A DNA stretch of 64,000 nucleotides from Lobosporangium transversale (GCF_002105155.1 NW_019028985.1:186001-250000); one strand, 5' to 3'. Counted from the first letter of the stretch, positions 23,211 to 35,531 are shown. The notes: generated by a model from the letters alone, not told the origin. Made by a program: numbers and translations.

Positions 23211-26200
23211 TCAGGAGCTTTCTATGTGCATTATTCCACTGCGAGATACCATCGTTTCATTAGTTTTTGATATCTTGCGCATCAATCGTTGTAACGATAT
23301 CCAACTCGCTACCTTACTCATACTATTACTTTCTTCGCCTACTCCTACTCCATTCCCTGAAAGACCTTCAAAGGCTGTCCGGCGCTCACAGTCAAATGTA
23401 TTATCTATTCCTTTGTCCGCTGCTGTATATCTGAAGTTGCTAGAGGTATTTTTCATAGTGCTACCAGGGTTGGAAGACTTACTACTGACCAATAGAGAGT
23501 CTGATAAGGACCATTTAGTTCTAATATTATGCTGTCGCTTATTGTTTGTGGCTGCTGCTATCGTCGGTACCTGTGAGGGTTGGAGTGTAGGTGTCGAAAT
23601 TAGCTCCGATTTCTGGATTTCTTCATCATACTGATCATAATGACCTAGAGGGCTCGTATCCATGTTTGAAAGCTTGGACGCCAGTGCTGCTACGGGCTCA
23701 ATGGCGGGCATGGCTATACTATCACTGCCATCCTGAAGAGAGCACTTATACTCCTTTTGCATCATAACCACATTTAGTTCATTCATGAATGGTTGCTGCT
23801 GTTGTTGCTGCTGTAGTGATGTCGGTTTAAGTTTGTCCATAGATGATGCCGATAATTCACAAGTTGAAGGAGTCACCGTTGCTCCTATTCCAAAGGAATG
23901 CGAGCCGACTGCCGCTGTTATTGCCGTGGTCGTGGGTTCCTTGTTCTTGGCCTTGCTTACGGGAGAAGAAACGATGATTTTACTAATGTAGCGATGATCA
24001 AGGTCTTCCTCGCAAAAGTGTGAAGATGCTGATGCTTTAGACCGCTTAGATTCCGCTGCATCCTTTTCGAGTGATGCCTGCACAGCGGCTCTGAATCTCT
24101 GTGACGTAAAACTAAACTGCATTGATGTCTTCTTGGTTGATTGACAGACTTCTTTTTCATCTCTTTCCCCTTCTTCCCTTCCTCTTTGTCCTGCATCTCT
24201 TAAGGACATCTGCTCTCGTGTGTTGGCCTGTTGGGTTCCTTTTGGAGCTGACATCATCATCATCATGCTCCTATCATCAAGAGCATCATTGTCATTATTA
24301 TCGCCCAAAGGACTGCGACGACGACAATTTTCTAGACCGCCACTGTCCTCATTATCATCTGCGCAGAGTAGTGAGGTTTTCGTTACTGTCTCACACGCTT
24401 TAGATGCTACCCATTCATCAAGTGTCTGCTTTGGTTGCCGTTGCTGTTGCTTCTCAACGCTTGCAGAAGAGAACCATTTCAGATCAGACGATGCAGTCGA
24501 TGAAGCAGACTTCAATATCTGATCATTAACTGATGAAAGTAATGTTGGGGTCTCACAAGCGCTGTCCTTTAAGGTAGTTGAGGTTGGTGAGGCCATTGAT
24601 GCTACATTTATTGGCGATGAAAGCACTGGTGGATTCCAGCTCTTGATTCTGAATGTGGGCGACTTGTAATTAGGGTCCAGAATCTCTTGGGGAATAGCAA
24701 ATGTGGTACTGCCATTATGGAGTGTTGTCGCAATCGCTGAAGTGCGGGGTTTCCGACTGCTGTTGCAACTATTTGGACGTGCTACTGGTGGAGTCAAAGC
24801 AACGTAAGCAGACGGAATATTACCTTGCTGAGAATCTGAACAACTCTGGGTTCGAGTTCTGGGTTGGTAAATTACTTCAACCCGAGACGTAAGTGTGCGG
24901 GCGAGGGCCGAAGGAGTAGATGGAAGCGGATCATCCGAATTAGGGGAGCTACAGTAGAGCGATTGCTGCATTATATAGGATTGGTGGTGGTGGTGGTGGT
25001 GGTGGTGGTAGTGCAGTGGGAGTGAGGCTGCAGCATTTACGCGTGTGGGTTTTGGCGAGGGGACAAAGCGCCAGGTACTAGAGCCTGAACCAAATTGTTC
25101 ATGATTGTATCCCAATCCAGGAATGTCTTGCGCTAATAACGGTTTTTGTTGGTGCATCGAAGGATTGCCGTAATGATATGACGTAGATGTAGATGAAAAG
25201 GAGTTCTGCCGACTACGACTCTTACAACGTGCCTCATATTCAATATCGTGGAAACTCCACGGTCGAGCAGAGTCCATATGCTGCTGATGCTGCTGTTGTT
25301 CTTCTACAGAACGATGACTCGGCGCTAACTGAAATGGAGCAGCCTGTTGATAGTCTAGCTGCCACTGCTGCCCTTGATGAATACAATTCTCCTTATCCTG
25401 ATTTTGATCCTGGGATTTAAGCCTGGATCCAAACTGCTTCACATTCCCCTGTTCAGGTGTAGTTGCTGGCGTGAGTGGTGGCTTCCATACAGAATCTAGC
25501 CACTTCTTGACCCTAGACTCTGCAACATGATGTCTTAATGATCCCTGTTCATGCCATGATCGTCCCTGTCTCGATGATAGACCTGTGTTCTGCTGCCCTT
25601 TTCCATGCTGGTTCGCTGTAATATCGCCATGTAAACTTTCTGGTCGATCAGGAAACCATTCACCACAGACATAGCAGGGTGATTTGCCCTCATGGTCCTC
25701 AACCCCATCCACCCCGCAATAACATCCTTTAGTCAGATCACAGCCACAGGGCTCCTTCTGCAGCGATTGCAAGATCTCGATCAAAAAGGCCATCGCTTTG
25801 GCACGCGTCGAAAACTGCAATGGGTAGTAAGAGGATGATGATTGATCATGCGAACAGTCAGCAGCGCAGTGTTGTTGCTGGTAGATAGTATTGCTGCTGT
25901 TGTTGCTACATTGGTTGTTTTGGGGATATGGGTGCTTCTGTCGTTGAGATTGGGATACATTATCACTGATACGGCGAGAATCACATTTTGCGCTTGGAGA
26001 TGGACATGCAGAAAATTTTTGATCCGATCGTGAACACTCTTTGGCGACATCCAACATGAATCGTTCTCTAAACGTAGAAGGGCTAGCTCGCCCCGCGGAC
26101 GGCAACACTGTGGAGTTCAGAAGAAAACCATACGGCGAAGGAGACGAAGGGGATGGTGTAGATGCTGTTGCTGAGGACGGTGACAATGAAGACGAAGTCG

Positions 26201-26378
26201 ATGATGAAGATCCCGAGGATATTTGGGTTGAAGGTATGGACGGGCAACAATATGTTGCCAAAAGCGGTGAAGATGCTGTCATAGTTTCCAGTATTCGAGG
26301 GAGATTGTCGAGCGCGTAGGCTAGGTCCTGTCGATTACGCCACGTCGGCAGATGTGCAAAGTATGGGTTTCTGGACAT
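23211..26378 (-). CDS. Large uncharacterised Ser/Gln-rich protein with Cys cluster
   Basis: One uninterrupted frame of 1055 residues from the Met at 26,378; upstream in-frame codons continue to 26,582 but run through an A tract. I do not recognise it. It starts NPYFAHLPTWRNRQDL, then becomes Ser/Pro-rich. Residues about 190-245 form the only ordered-looking part: a helix (AMAFLIEILQSLQKE) followed by CGC, CYC and CYVCG at 211-213, 219-221 and 235-239, which could bind zinc. Downstream come His runs, Gln runs and long Ser/Thr stretches up to a basic-hydrophobic end (SWISLQRLMRKIS). Its stop lies about 107 bp from the Aim18-like stop, so the genes converge. A regulatory or scaffold role is only a guess. 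Confidence 0.6.
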   Translation of the reverse strand: MSRNPYFAHLPTWRNRQDLAYALDNLPRILETMTASSPLLATYCCPSIPSTQISSGSSSSTSSSLSPSSATASTPSPSSPSPYGFLLNSTVLPSAGRASPSTFRERFMLDVAKECSRSDQKFSACPSPSAKCDSRRISDNVSQSQRQKHPYPQNNQCSNNSSNTIYQQQHCAADCSHDQSSSSYYPLQFSTRAKAMAFLIEILQSLQKEPCGCDLTKGCYCGVDGVEDHEGKSPCYVCGEWFPDRPESLHGDITANQHGKGQQNTGLSSRQGRSWHEQGSLRHHVAESRVKKWLDSVWKPPLTPATTPEQGNVKQFGSRLKSQDQNQDKENCIHQGQQWQLDYQQAAPFQLAPSHRSVEEQQQHQQHMDSARPWSFHDIEYEARCKSRSRQNSFSSTSTSYHYGNPSMHQQKPLLAQDIPGLGYNHEQFGSGSSTWRFVPSPKPTRVNAAASLPLHYHHHHHHHHQSYIMQQSLYCSSPNSDDPLPSTPSALARTLTSRVEVIYQPRTRTQSCSDSQQGNIPSAYVALTPPVARPNSCNSSRKPRTSAIATTLHNGSTTFAIPQEILDPNYKSPTFRIKSWNPPVLSSPINVASMASPTSTTLKDSACETPTLLSSVNDQILKSASSTASSDLKWFSSASVEKQQQRQPKQTLDEWVASKACETVTKTSLLCADDNEDSGGLENCRRRSPLGDNNDNDALDDRSMMMMMSAPKGTQQANTREQMSLRDAGQRGREEGERDEKEVCQSTKKTSMQFSFTSQRFRAAVQASLEKDAAESKRSKASASSHFCEEDLDHRYISKIIVSSPVSKAKNKEPTTTAITAAVGSHSFGIGATVTPSTCELSASSMDKLKPTSLQQQQQQQPFMNELNVVMMQKEYKCSLQDGSDSIAMPAIEPVAALASKLSNMDTSPLGHYDQYDEEIQKSELISTPTLQPSQVPTIAAATNNKRQHNIRTKWSLSDSLLVSSKSSNPGSTMKNTSSNFRYTAADKGIDNTFDCERRTAFEGLSGNGVGVGEESNSMSKVASWISLQRLMRKISKTNETMVSRSGIMHIESS

Positions 26379-29017
26379 TTTTTTTTTTTTTTTTAAGTGA
26401 GATGGACAGATAAGCGACTTTGTTGTATTCGACGGACTTCCAGGCTTGATTTCCTTGAGCACGCTACGTATGCTACAAGAAGTCAATAAATAAGACCAAC
26501 TCTTAAAAAGACAGGGTTGTTGCAATGCTTGAAGATGAATAGGGACAATGAAGTGGTAAACAGAGCTATGAGCGAGGAGCACCAGGATATACTACCCGTG
26601 TAAAAGCTAGAAGAAAAGCAATAGAATAGAGAATAAGGACAAACGGAAGAGTAGATGCAAGAGAAGGTGAAGATTAAGTATTGAGGCTTAAGTTTGACAG
26701 GAAACAACCATTTGGTTACACAATTGATGAAAAGGAGAAAAGGAGAAAAAAGAAAACAATTGTCAGCAATGTCAGTACGATAAAATCAATGTAATGTAAG
26801 TGAGTTGCTTGTCCAGTTATTCATTGCATATCGTGCATTACAATCCATGCAAGCAGAGCAACGGAGTACAAATAAGTAAAGCAGGGGAAGATGAACAACA
26901 GAATGGATGGACAAATACCAGTAACTGAAAAAAGTAGTAAAGTCAAAGAGTATATAGGATAAATCACAGTATTGCGTGAGACGAGGAATATGAAAACTAG
27001 AATCCAGATCAGGATTTAGAGCGTTTGCATGATTGAGGACAATTTTTGCATTAATCTTAATATGACTCCCTGCTTTCTCCGTTGGAATGGATGTTGTTCA
27101 GGAGAGAGGGGGAAAGAATTCGTGCGAGCAAAAAGCAACTCTAACAGCATCAAACGGCAGAGCTCAAAACAATGCCTCATGGGAATAATTGCAACTTTTG
27201 GTGATCAAAATGACACGAGGGAATTATCTCCAAGCTATCATCACGACCACCAGCACCATTAGGAGTCTAGCAATTGGGACGAGATGTGGAAGATGGAGAG
27301 CAGGGACAGGAAGGAGGACAAGAATGTGAAAGAAGGAGTAAGCAACAAGCCGAACGAATAGATGGGTAAGAATACAAAAGTAAAGAGATCAAGAGGTAGA
27401 AAAAAAGAACGAAGGATTGAACTGGAATGTTAGTTGTTTGGCATTAGGGCATTGACCATCTTCCTTTGGTCTGGGACCACAAATGTTTAAAGAATATATG
27501 CAAAAAAAAAGGGTACTTTTGCTTCGCTTAAGAGACTGACCCGGAGCCCAGATACTGCATTGCATAAGTGGAAAGAAGGGTTTAAAGCGTAATTTTGCGA
27601 AACTATCCTGATATATTCATATATACTCCAGGAGACAATGAGGAGAGCTACAGATATCAAGAATGGATTAATCCCCCACTTCCCCAAAGCAAAAAAAAAA
27701 AAAAAAAAAAGTAATGGTTGGATTGGGACGAATAATCCTATTCAATATGACAGATGAACACTTGTATACATGCAACAAAATGGTCCGAAGATGACCAAGG
27801 TTAAGGCGGATTAAGATGGGCTCTGGAAGAAGACAAAGATGTCTGCAGAGATTGTTGTTACTCAACAATTTTTATTTAAAAAACACGCACACACAAGGAA
27901 TGCCTCACTTGCATGCCTAACTTACTTCTCGACAAGAAAATTGCTGATATAGTGATACGAGCTCCTCTACGACGTCGTTTAACAAAGAGTACCAAAAACG
28001 CGCAAATACATGAGGAAGATGGGGAAAAGAAAAAAATAAAATCGTTTGCTGACACTTCAGAAAAAGGCGCGAAAAAGGGTTTCATTCATTCAAAAGACAA
28101 GAGGGGGGATGAAGAAGGGTTTTTGTTAAAAAACGACTGGCCTAGTCAATTTTCAAAAGATCCACACAATCCACTTCTTTTTTTTGTGTATCCCTTGATC
28201 GCGTTGAATTTTATTTTATTTGTCTCTGGCATGAATCCAAATCTCAATGTCTCTTGTGATATCGCCTGTCTGACAACTGACCTGAATTGTAACACAAATG
28301 AGCCCTTTGTACGTAAAATAATTAATCCTATCCCACATCGTGCTTCTTATCTGAATGTCAAGGCTGACAAGTAGCCGGTTCAATGCTGCATTGGCCGTGT
28401 GTTGGCCAGCATTGTGGCCCCTGTCGCGCTGAAGGTCAGCCTTGAGGTTTAATTTGTGATCTGTATCATACTTGAGCGTGCGTTCACCACTACAAGAGCG
28501 ACCTGGACAAATGATGGAGTGAGGTATCAAACCCGTCAATATAGTAAGCCGGCATACTTTCCTGTCTTTGCAAACAAGACTTGCCTCGAATGATCTTATT
28601 CTTTCTTGTAGTGGAAGACGCTGGCCTTATTTGATTGTCTTAAGCCTTCTTCCACCACAAAGACTGACCTCATGACTCTTGGTCCAACTCTTAGGACACC
28701 TCTTCGCCCAGCTTCATAGAGTGTTGTGTGTTGCTACCGAGTCCCATTTTCACAATTGGCAATTCAACTTGAGATAAAAATGTTTGCGCAAAGAAAAAGT
28801 TTTGCTTCAACATCCTGTAATTGAATTTTGACCTTTTTAGGATGGGATAGAATTAGACTTCTCACTCTTACAAAAGTGAATGTAACAAATCGTGAGAAAC
28901 AATTGCTTGTAAATCAACACAGCTAGTAAAAGCGAGTATTTTTTTTTTATTTTTTTATTTTTTATTACAATGCTTTAACAAGGTACACACTACACAAGAA
29001 TGGGATGCAAAGCAATC
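26379..29017. other. Long intergenic region, no supported gene
   Basis: The left end contains an A tract (on the minus strand) directly abutting the orphan's ATG. The remainder is AT-rich with short frames. The longest, 27,913-28,374 (+, 153 codons), starts with Lys/Arg-rich sequence and has one hydrophobic stretch (FFVYPLIALNFILFVSG). It has no visible promoter, splice partners or family motif, so I do not call it a gene. An A run lies at about 27,691-27,710. Confidence 0.4.
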
Positions 29018-30160
29018 TTAGTTCATCTTGCGGATCAAGTTGTTGATCTTGGTCTCACGGTCACCAGAGTCACCACCCTCGATGAAGTGAAGGACCTTCT
29101 TGGCAGAGAAGCCTCCAGTGGCGTTGGAGAGCTTGAAAGGCCACAAGAAGTTGGAGGCCTGCTTGAAGTGAGGGCCAACAGTGTAGATCTCGTGAATAAG
29201 ATCCTCCATGCAGACAATACCGTATTTACCGAGCTCCTTCTCGATGATCGAGTTATCGGTCAAGGGGATACGCTGCTTGTTGACCTTACCGTATCCACGC
29301 TTGTAAATGAGCTCGCGAACCGACTTGAGGTTGGGCTCACCATAGGCAACATAGGGGTTGACCAACTGAAGCATCTGGGTGGTGGCCTTGGTCAAGCGGA
29401 CAAAGACACCATTGTTGATCTGGAGAAGACGCAACAACTGGAGGACCTTGCGGGGCTTGGGGGCAATCTGGTTGATACCCTTAATGCGGATGACGAAGGC
29501 AAGCTTGGGCTGGGCAGGAACGTAGAAGCTGCCACTGGCCTTGGCCTGGCGACGAAGACGGATCTCGTCGCGCTCCTTGGCGCGGTACTCACGGACATAC
29601 TGATCAGCGCGCTTGAAAATAACCTTGCGCTGAGCCTTGCGGGCCTGTACATACAATGTATTTAAAAGAGAAAAAAGTCAGCTTTCAATTGAATATAATA
29701 CCTCAGTTCAGAAAAACTGCAAACATGCAAGCAAGCAAGCATGGTGGTATAGACATCGTATCAGTCCCGAAAGATGGTATTTATGTTAGCAACATTGCCT
29801 ATGGCTAGCCACAAAAGCTGTGAAAGCTTTTCATCACTAAATGTCTCGAAAAGAGGAAGATTTTTTTCGCCACCAAATGCTATACTTGCTTCTTTGCTTT
29901 TGATATCACATTTTATGAAAATAATTTACCTTGCGGGCAGCGGCATCGGCGGTACGCTTCTCAGCAGCGGCCTTTTCCTGGGTCTTTCTCTTCTTCAAGA
30001 GAGTCTCAGGGACGAGAACTTGCGCAAGAGTAGGGGTAGTGCTGCATTTATGATAATAAAAAATAAGCAGAGGAAGGCGACATTAGGATTAAAATAATGT
30101 TCTCGTCGGACTGCCATAATTCATTCTGATTCACAAAGAACGTCAACTATTACGGCATTA
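29018..30160 (-). CDS. RPL7: 60S ribosomal protein L7 (uL30 family)
   Basis: Three exons (30,160-30,156, 30,041-29,930, 29,644-29,018) join to 247 residues, the normal eukaryotic length. L7 sits on the solvent side of the large ribosomal subunit. The sequence is strongly conserved: [55 protein letters not shown] and [18 protein letters not shown]. The first coding exon is only five bases (ATGCC), followed by a GTAATA donor. It splices to CACTACC to give [11 protein letters not shown], the expected short N-terminus before the basic helix [17 protein letters not shown]. The second intron (29,929-29,645) hosts a box C/D snoRNA, as in other fungi where RPL7 genes are snoRNA hosts. Confidence 0.95.
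29751..29846 (-). ncRNA. Box C/D snoRNA in RPL7 intron 2 (predicted large-subunit rRNA guide)
   Basis: On the minus strand a terminal stem AGACAT (29,846-29,841) pairs perfectly with ATGTCT (29,756-29,751). Inside it lie box C, GTGATGA (29,837-29,831), and box D, CTGA (29,764-29,761). Directly upstream of box D is ACCATCTTTCGGGA. Thirteen of its bases are complementary to the universally conserved large-subunit rRNA stretch CCCGAAAGAUGGU. By the box D plus five rule the target is the G of CCCG, which I count as yeast 25S G805. Two bases on is A807, which in yeast is guided by snR39 and snR59 from RPL7 introns (recalled, not checked). The stem, both boxes, guide placement and host gene all agree. 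Confidence 0.85.
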
Positions 30161-31517
30161 GGTTTCAAGGATAATGGCAGAAACAAAACCACCGCAATGT
30201 AAACAAAAGGAGACAGACAAATTATAAAAATGAACAAATTGTCTGGTCCAGTTGGTTACCAGAGGCGCCTTTCTCGTTTCTTTCATCTTATGATAACCCA
30301 ATTTTGCCAGTTGTAATGCTCAATGGAACAATGCCAGAAAGAACAGCGAGTTGACATCCGACGAATTGTTTTAATTGGAGTTGAGCTTTGGCTGCTGTTC
30401 TATTCATGATGATAGATTGTTTGGGCCACATATCACGAACAAAGGGTCAAAGTATTTTGAAATACAAAAGACCAGCAGACAAAATTCGAAATCGAGATCG
30501 AAGATCTTCGATTCGAGTGCTCATCACACAACAACGAACCCATATACATTTGTTTCCAGTGAAGGAAAAAATGATCTGGAATACGACATCAATATCAGCT
30601 CGCGCCAGCATTGTGAAGAAATATTGTAATCCAAATGATGACATTCGTCAATCAATAGAATCATCTCCTAATCCTTCAATGTGGGTTGAGGACACGAGTC
30701 ACAGAATCTATTTAAAGCAAAGGGATTGCACCAAAGCATGTCCCTAAGCTCAACACCCCAAGTGGATGCAGCATGAATAAGATCTAGGTCAAAACATGAC
30801 TGAATGGGATTCAAAATCACATGTCAATGTCATTAAACCCATCCCTTCTACATGCCACATCGTCATGACCTTGAGAACAAGACTGAACACTAGAGCCGGC
30901 GTTCAACTCTGTGTGTTATCCTGTAGTCCACGTCTTAAAGCTGCCATAAAATCCGGGAAAGAGTGTTGAATATTGCCCTTACGTAGTCATCTTGAGAAAT
31001 GAGTGAAAAAGGAAGAGAAAATATTTTCCTGTTTGTTTGTTGCTTTTGTATCGAGTTTAACAATGGTTGGTGGCTTGCATCACGTGAATCACAACATTTT
31101 CCTTGAAGAAATAGTCTTGGAATGATGAAAAATGTGGCATCGCATAGCCTAGAGCACTCTGCATATCTTGACTAGGGAACCATTCGGCCGCTATACTGAG
31201 GGTATTACTGAAGACGCACCTAGACAACGATTTGGCAACAGTTTCTACTTGAGAATGAACAATTCTAATAGATCCTCAAATCGTTCAAGCTTCCAGAATA
31301 ACAAGAGCTGGAAATGTAGGTTATGAGCCACTGATGGTACCTGAGTGCTTACCATAGACAAAGAGAGGCGCCATATACCAAGAGTCGTCAGCTTCCCAAA
31401 AAATGATGATCCCTTAACTATTGTAGAACTAGATCTTAAAACGGCTGTATGTCGAGCAGGTACTAACTCCTTTTGAGCGGGTCTCATCCTGTCAACGCCG
31501 ACAGTGCTTCTCATACA
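30161..31517. other. Intergenic region left of the palindrome
   Basis: Holds the RPL7 promoter at its left end, then AT-rich DNA without a supported gene. From about 31,380 to 31,517 it is similar, with base changes and indels, to 42,555-42,670 on the opposite strand. It is therefore a diverged continuation of the right palindrome arm. Confidence 0.45.
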
Positions 31518-34500
31518 CTCGTTAAGAGTGTGGAGCAGCAAAGGCAGCAACGGTCTAAATAACCATAGCAGCCCGCCGCTACTACTTATCTCTGAATAAT
31601 CACATTGTGCCACGGCTAGATAAAGTTACTGTTATCAATGCTAGAGTACGAGGTACCTTGATGGTAGCACAGCACCCAGGACTCCTGCACGTCCACGACT
31701 TGTGGCTCACAGGACTCGAGCATATGTTTGTCGAAGTGATTCTTGTTCAAATACCTTAGCATTGCTCTTTGGCTCTGCCATGGTTCAAGGAGCGTCTTGA
31801 TGAGGTTCACACTTGTCTCTTTAGCTTTTCATAAAGAGCCTTGTGAAGGTTTGTCATGATCTTTGAACTATAGATATTATCACAGACTTGAGCTGTTTTT
31901 GATGTTCGCATTGTTAAGCATAGCCGCTTTCAAGATGCTTGACATAAAACTAATGGTGATCTTGGCCTTGGTTCCCATTCTTCTACTGTACTGTATATCA
32001 GTCAGGTCAACCACCCTTTGCCTTGGCTTTACATCCTCACACCTTCAGGACATGCCAAGCACTGTAGAATTAAGTATGGCTGCAAGCTCACTCTTCATAG
32101 CCAAGACTCCTGTCTTGCTTTAGTCAGTGATGACAACGTTCGGTTTCAAGTCATATTCTTCGTCAACCGTGGAGAACGAGTACTTTATCCTTTTACGGAG
32201 CGCAGTTAGCCACATTGGCAAATATAAGTGTCATGGACTTTTGTCAGGAGAAATGCAGCAGGAATGTCATACGCACTCTTCCTACTTCCAGGGCAAGGTA
32301 CACGGGCTGATTTGGTGGCTGTCCGATGAGATGAACGCAGTGATGGTAAATGAGACACAAGAGTGTCATCAGTGCTACCCATAAGGGTGCCTGGAATAGA
32401 GCCCATATCTGAAAGCGCTGTGAGTGCCGGTCAATACACAACACATCTTCATGGCCATAGGAATGAAAAATCCATAATACAGGCCATTGCTTTACGCGTC
32501 CGTGTAATAGAGAAGGTAAACGTGTCCTCTCGATCGAATCCTCCCACATACATTCGAGATGATAACGCCTTGTTGTCGTGCTTTCTCATGGCAGTGGTTG
32601 TGATCTTATACCAAACATTGTACATATCGCCGTATGTGACGAAAACATCACAAGAGACTTGCTGACCGTCCCCTTCCATTATTTGAAAAAAAAAAAGATC
32701 CCATGCTTCATTGGTAACCTCTGCATCAAATTCTGGATGCTGGGGTCTTGAAGTAGCAGACGCTCGGTGACTACCTTTATAGCAGAAGACATTAGCCTCG
32801 ACTCAAAGTCAGCAAGGCTCCCTAGCGAATGATTGTGTTGGTAGTGCCGCTCAACATGACATGAAGCATTTCGGTCTGTCCAGCATAGTCATTAGCTTTA
32901 TCACAGCAAAAGTTTTTCGCTCTACAGCATTGGTTGATCCCAGACGTCCGGTTTCTGGTTTTGCCTGAAATCTCTCTTTGCGCCTTACTCTTTGCTCCCT
33001 ACTCTCTCTATGTCAAGCGCTTCTCGCCAGAACACTGACAGTGGTATCTGTGACGGCAGATTAAAAGGCGAGACTCTTTGCTATAAAGGGGACTCTACGC
33101 TATAAACGAGTACCAGCTTCTCTTTAAGTCTTCCTGAGTTTGGAGCAGCTCCTTCGAGCATCTGGCAAGCTTTTTTTGCCGCTAAAGCTGGGCATGGATT
33201 ACGACGGCCAAGAGTTTGAGTGCTGATTCTTTTTTTTTTCTTTTTTTTATGCCAACACGACAAACCTACAGCCAATCACGTTACCTTGGCTGCCTACTCT
33301 CAAGACCTTGCTTCTTTCGATGTGGAGACGCTTCTATAAAGAGCTTCTGAGTGTCCTGCAGCTTTCAAACTTTGTGAGTAGTCATCATCTTTATTTGTCA
33401 CTTCTTCCATAGGCACTAAGGATTGAATGTAGATGGTAATGTGATCTACCCTCGGCGCACTATTTGCATCTCCTCTTTTTGAGCGGATTCATCTCGCTGA
33501 ATCTGACTATACTCTTCATATGCCTTTGTTGCAAATCTGGGACCGCCAAGAGAACAAAAGTATAAATGGTCGCATCAGCTCATCGCTACTGCTTTTCTCT
33601 GGAAAAATGTTAACTGCATCAATGATAGAGTGTGAGACACCTGGGTGAAAGCATAGTATTCAGGGCTGATGTAAGTTCGGAAATCTGTCTGTCAAAGTGG
33701 TTCTTGTTGATATACGTCCCCTTCATTAATAAGGTGACCTCTTCTCCGTCAATCCTTTCTTTTTCTCTTCCTTTTTCTCTTCTTTTTCTCCGATTGCCAT
33801 TCTTATTCGCCGCTTCCAGACTTCTCTCCATCTGTTTTGTTCCTATTTTGAAGTTACTCAGTTAAATAAAAAGACGACGAAAGGAAGAGTTGATGTCATC
33901 GATAACAGAAGTCACTAAGCGCACAGTCCAGACAGTGTGTATGAAGGATACAAAGTCAGAAATAGGGTCCGTCACTGATGGAGCTACCACCGCGAAAGTC
34001 TGTAGTAGTCGCACTGATTTCAGTGATAAGACTACCATTACCAAACATATCGTGGAGATACCCAAGAACATGACCGAGGCCGACTATTCCGTGCTATACG
34101 AACCATGGTCTATCTATAACTTTTATAAAAAAGCGGAGTGGGTTCATATATTAACACTGGTGCTCATGCCGATCTATGGGCTCTCTATGGCATTGACATC
34201 CGCACCATTTCAGCAAAAGACGGCCATCTTTGCTCTTGGTCATGCTGTCTTCATAGGTCTTGGAATAACTGCAGGTAACTTTCTGTTTAAATATGAAAAC
34301 AAGCACAGTGCAAGGCATTGGAGCAATAGCTCTTGCCATACTGGCACCAGTAATGACCCAACTCAATATTCTTTGTTTTACTCTAGGATATCATCGCTTA
34401 TGGTCCCATCGATCCTACATTGCTTCACCTTTGCTTCAAACTATCCTCATGATTGCGGGCACAGGCGCTATGCAGGGCTCCATCCTTTGGTGGTGTCGTA

Positions 34501-35531
34501 ATCATCGTGCACATCACCGATACACTGACACAGACAAGGTATATAGTGTTGATAGTTAAAGGCATAACATCATCTTTCAATCCTCTTGTCTTGTCTTCTC
34601 CTATCTGAGTAAGCTTCTGACCACAACTGGTCCTATGCTCATTTAGGATCCTTATGGAGCTCACAAAGGTTTGCTCTGGTCGCATTTTCTATGGATGTTA
34701 GTTCGTCAGGATCCTGCTGCTGTGGGGTGGGCAGATATCTCTGACTTGAGAGCCGACAAGTTGGTCATGTTCCAGGACAAATATTTCTATTGGCTTGCCC
34801 CAATGGTTTCCTTAGGTGTCCCAACAGTAATTGCTGGGTTAGGATGGGGTGATTACTGGGGTGGATTTATTTATGGTGGCGTCATACGCCAATTCGTAGT
34901 CCATCAAAGCACCTACTGTGTCAACTCACTCGCTCATTGGCTTGGCGATAAGCCATTCGATGATCGCCGTACTCCATGCGACCATCTGTTTACAGCATTG
35001 CTAACACTGGGTGAAGGCTATCACAACTTTCATCATGAGTTCCCTCAAGATTATAGAAACGCTATCAAGTTCTACCAATTCGACCCTACAAAGTGGCTAA
35101 TTGCCTTTTGCTCGTTCATTGGCCTTGCTTGGGACTTGAAGCGCTTTCCTTCTAATGAGATCAAGAAAGGTCAACTCAGGATGCAACAAAAGAAGCTCGA
35201 CAAGATGAAATCGACATTGGTCTGGGGTACACCGATTGACCAACTGCCTGTCTTTTCGTTTGACGAATTCTGTGACATGACTAACAAGGAAGGACGAGCT
35301 GTCACTCTGATTGAAGGTGTCATCTATGACATCTCGAGCTTCGTAGACGAGCATCCAGGTGGACGAAGCTTGATCTGCAGTGCCATTGGTAAAGATGCTA
35401 CAACATCATTCAACGGTGGTGTGTACGATCATTCGAACGCAGCACGACATTTGATGGAGCGGATGCGGATAGGTGTAGTTGCTGGTGGTGGTTATGTAGA
35501 GCATCGATGCAAAGATGTAGCTGTTTCTCAT
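31518..35531 (+). repeat. Left arm of an 11-kb inverted repeat
   Basis: Pairs with 38,541-42,554 in opposite orientation. Matching positions always add to 74,072, so there is no indel over 4014 bp, and every segment I compared is identical. It carries about 2.4 kb of 5' flank with degenerate repeat sequence plus the whole desaturase gene except its last four codons including the stop. The inner end is abrupt inside the desaturase C-terminus. The outer end grades into a diverged repeat. Confidence 0.95.
33061..33230 (+). repeat. Dispersed repeat segment, copy in left arm
   Basis: About 170 bp that recur, same orientation, in the palindrome spacer at 35,866-36,043 with scattered substitutions, and as a mirror in the right arm (about 40,842-41,011). 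It includes GCTATAAAGGGGAC and GCTATAAACGAG words and a conserved 3' block (CCGCTAAAGCTGGGCATGG). Read on the minus strand it shows CPALAAKKACQM, so it may be a remnant of a coding element. Confidence 0.8.

Noticed and set aside
27913-28374. 153-codon open frame in the large spacer before RPL7
   Set aside because: Basic, low-information sequence with no family motif, promoter or splice context; could be chance in AT-rich DNA.
29000-29665. Plus-strand open frame of 221 codons opposite RPL7
   Set aside because: Antisense shadow of a strongly codon-biased ribosomal protein exon.
31122-31211. Possible free-standing box C/D snoRNA (ATGATGA, two CTGA words, and a 10-base match to large-subunit rRNA CGGCCGAAUG)
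   Set aside because: The match is not at the required distance from either CTGA, and the flanking stem is short and asymmetric, so it is probably coincidence.
32206-32679. Several overlapping frames in the arms (for example MEGDGQQVSCDVFVTYGD...) as intact genes
   Set aside because: Frames break repeatedly, no splice model restores one protein and no family is recognised; treated as degenerate repeat DNA.
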